DNA of 5,147 bases from an uncultured Methanobrevibacter sp. (GTDB lineage: Archaea; Methanobacteriota; Methanobacteria; Methanobacteriales; Methanobacteriaceae). The stretch lies in assembly GCA_902783085.1 (NCBI GenBank), contig CACZPT010000181.1, forward strand, positions 1-5,147, in the 5' to 3' direction. Below, in pieces: positions 4,721 through 5,147 of this stretch. Numbering within the stretch: the stretch's first letter is position 1; every line of letters starts with the position of its first letter. The position numbers and the translations under genes were made by a program. The notes below the pieces were generated by a model. It made no database searches and was not told the DNA's origin. It was given only the letters and a program-made list of their open reading frames with translations.

Positions 4721-5147
4721 ATGGTAAAAATAGCTAAATTAGCTTTGGAAGATGGAACTGTTTTAAAAGGTGAAGGATTTGGTTATGAAACTACTAAATT
4801 AGGAGAACTTGTTTTTTCAACAGGTATGGGTGGTTACACTGAATCTTTAACTGATCCGTCCTTTAAGGGAGAAATTTTAATGTCCACTTATCCATTAGAG
4901 GGTAATCATGGGGTAAGTGAGAAATGGTATCAATCTGATAAAATTCAGGTTGAAGGTTTTGTTGTTCGTGAAGTTTGTCGTGAACTATCTAATTTTGGAC
5001 CACAAAAAACTTTAGATGACTTTTTAAAAGAATTTAAAACTCCGGGAATTAGTGGAATTGACACTCGTGATTTAACGCTTAAAATACGTGAAAAAGGTTC
5101 TCTTAAAGCAGCTATTACAACTGAAGATATTTCTGATGATAAATTAA
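4721..5147 (+). CDS. carA: Carbamoyl-phosphate synthase small subunit CarA (5' part, cut by window edge)
   Basis: CarA is the glutaminase subunit of carbamoyl-phosphate synthetase. It releases ammonia from glutamine and channels it to the large subunit CarB, for pyrimidine and arginine synthesis. The first 142 residues are present, against a usual length of about 350-380. They make up the N-terminal small-subunit domain: FSTGMGGYTESLTDPSF (32-48), STYPLEGNHGV (55-65), EGFVVRE (78-84) and GISGIDTRDLT (109-119), all characteristic of CarA. The class I amidotransferase domain with the catalytic Cys and His lies beyond the right edge. The ATG is supported by GGTGA four bases upstream. It is probably followed by carB, as is common, but that is not visible. 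The gene is intact as far as it can be seen. Confidence 0.97.
   Translation, partial: MVKIAKLALEDGTVLKGEGFGYETTKLGELVFSTGMGGYTESLTDPSFKGEILMSTYPLEGNHGVSEKWYQSDKIQVEGFVVREVCRELSNFGPQKTLDDFLKEFKTPGISGIDTRDLTLKIREKGSLKAAITTEDISDDKL

Noticed and set aside
1..5147. Mobile element, CRISPR array, defence system or horizontally acquired island
   Set aside because: No transposase, integrase, terminal repeats, regularly spaced repeats or defence domains are seen, and base use is even across the genes.

Overview
The window is low in G+C and reads as ordinary chromosome from an anaerobic archaeon. It is most likely a member of the Methanobacteriales such as Methanobrevibacter or Methanosphaera. The reasons are the strongly A/T-biased codon use, GGTGA-type ribosome binding sites, AT-rich TATA-like promoter stretches with oligo-T tracts after genes, and the type of NAD genes present. 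The lineage is inferred from these features and from general resemblance of the proteins; no search was run.

Layout. Bases 1-146 are a non-coding leader with two inverted repeats. A plus-strand gene (147-1127) follows, for a homoserine-acetyltransferase-like alpha/beta-hydrolase that keeps the nucleophile serine but appears to lack the family's acid and histidine. It converges, with a hairpin between, on a tight minus-strand operon read as rnz (RNase Z, 3715-2822), an MscS-type channel (2812-2081) and nadA (quinolinate synthase, 2072-1158). The gaps in that operon are 8-9 bases, and each downstream ribosome binding site overlaps the preceding stop codon. A 77-base divergent AT-rich promoter region (3716-3792) separates it from plus-strand nadC (3793-4614, TTG start). 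After a 106-base spacer with terminator-like T tracts, carA begins at 4721 and runs off the right edge.

How the genes fit together. NadA makes quinolinate from iminoaspartate and dihydroxyacetone phosphate. NadC converts quinolinate with PRPP to nicotinate mononucleotide. The two enzymes therefore cover consecutive steps of de novo NAD synthesis and sit on either side of one divergent promoter. No aspartate oxidase or dehydrogenase (NadB/NadX) is in the window. RNase Z (tRNA 3'-end maturation) and the mechanosensitive channel share the nadA transcript without an obvious biochemical link. CarA opens what is probably the carbamoyl-phosphate synthetase operon for pyrimidine and arginine synthesis.

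I see no mobile element, CRISPR array, tRNA or rRNA, and no convincing undescribed system. The most unusual items are the hydrolase with a seemingly incomplete catalytic triad and the structured leader in front of it, one stem of which contains the start codon.
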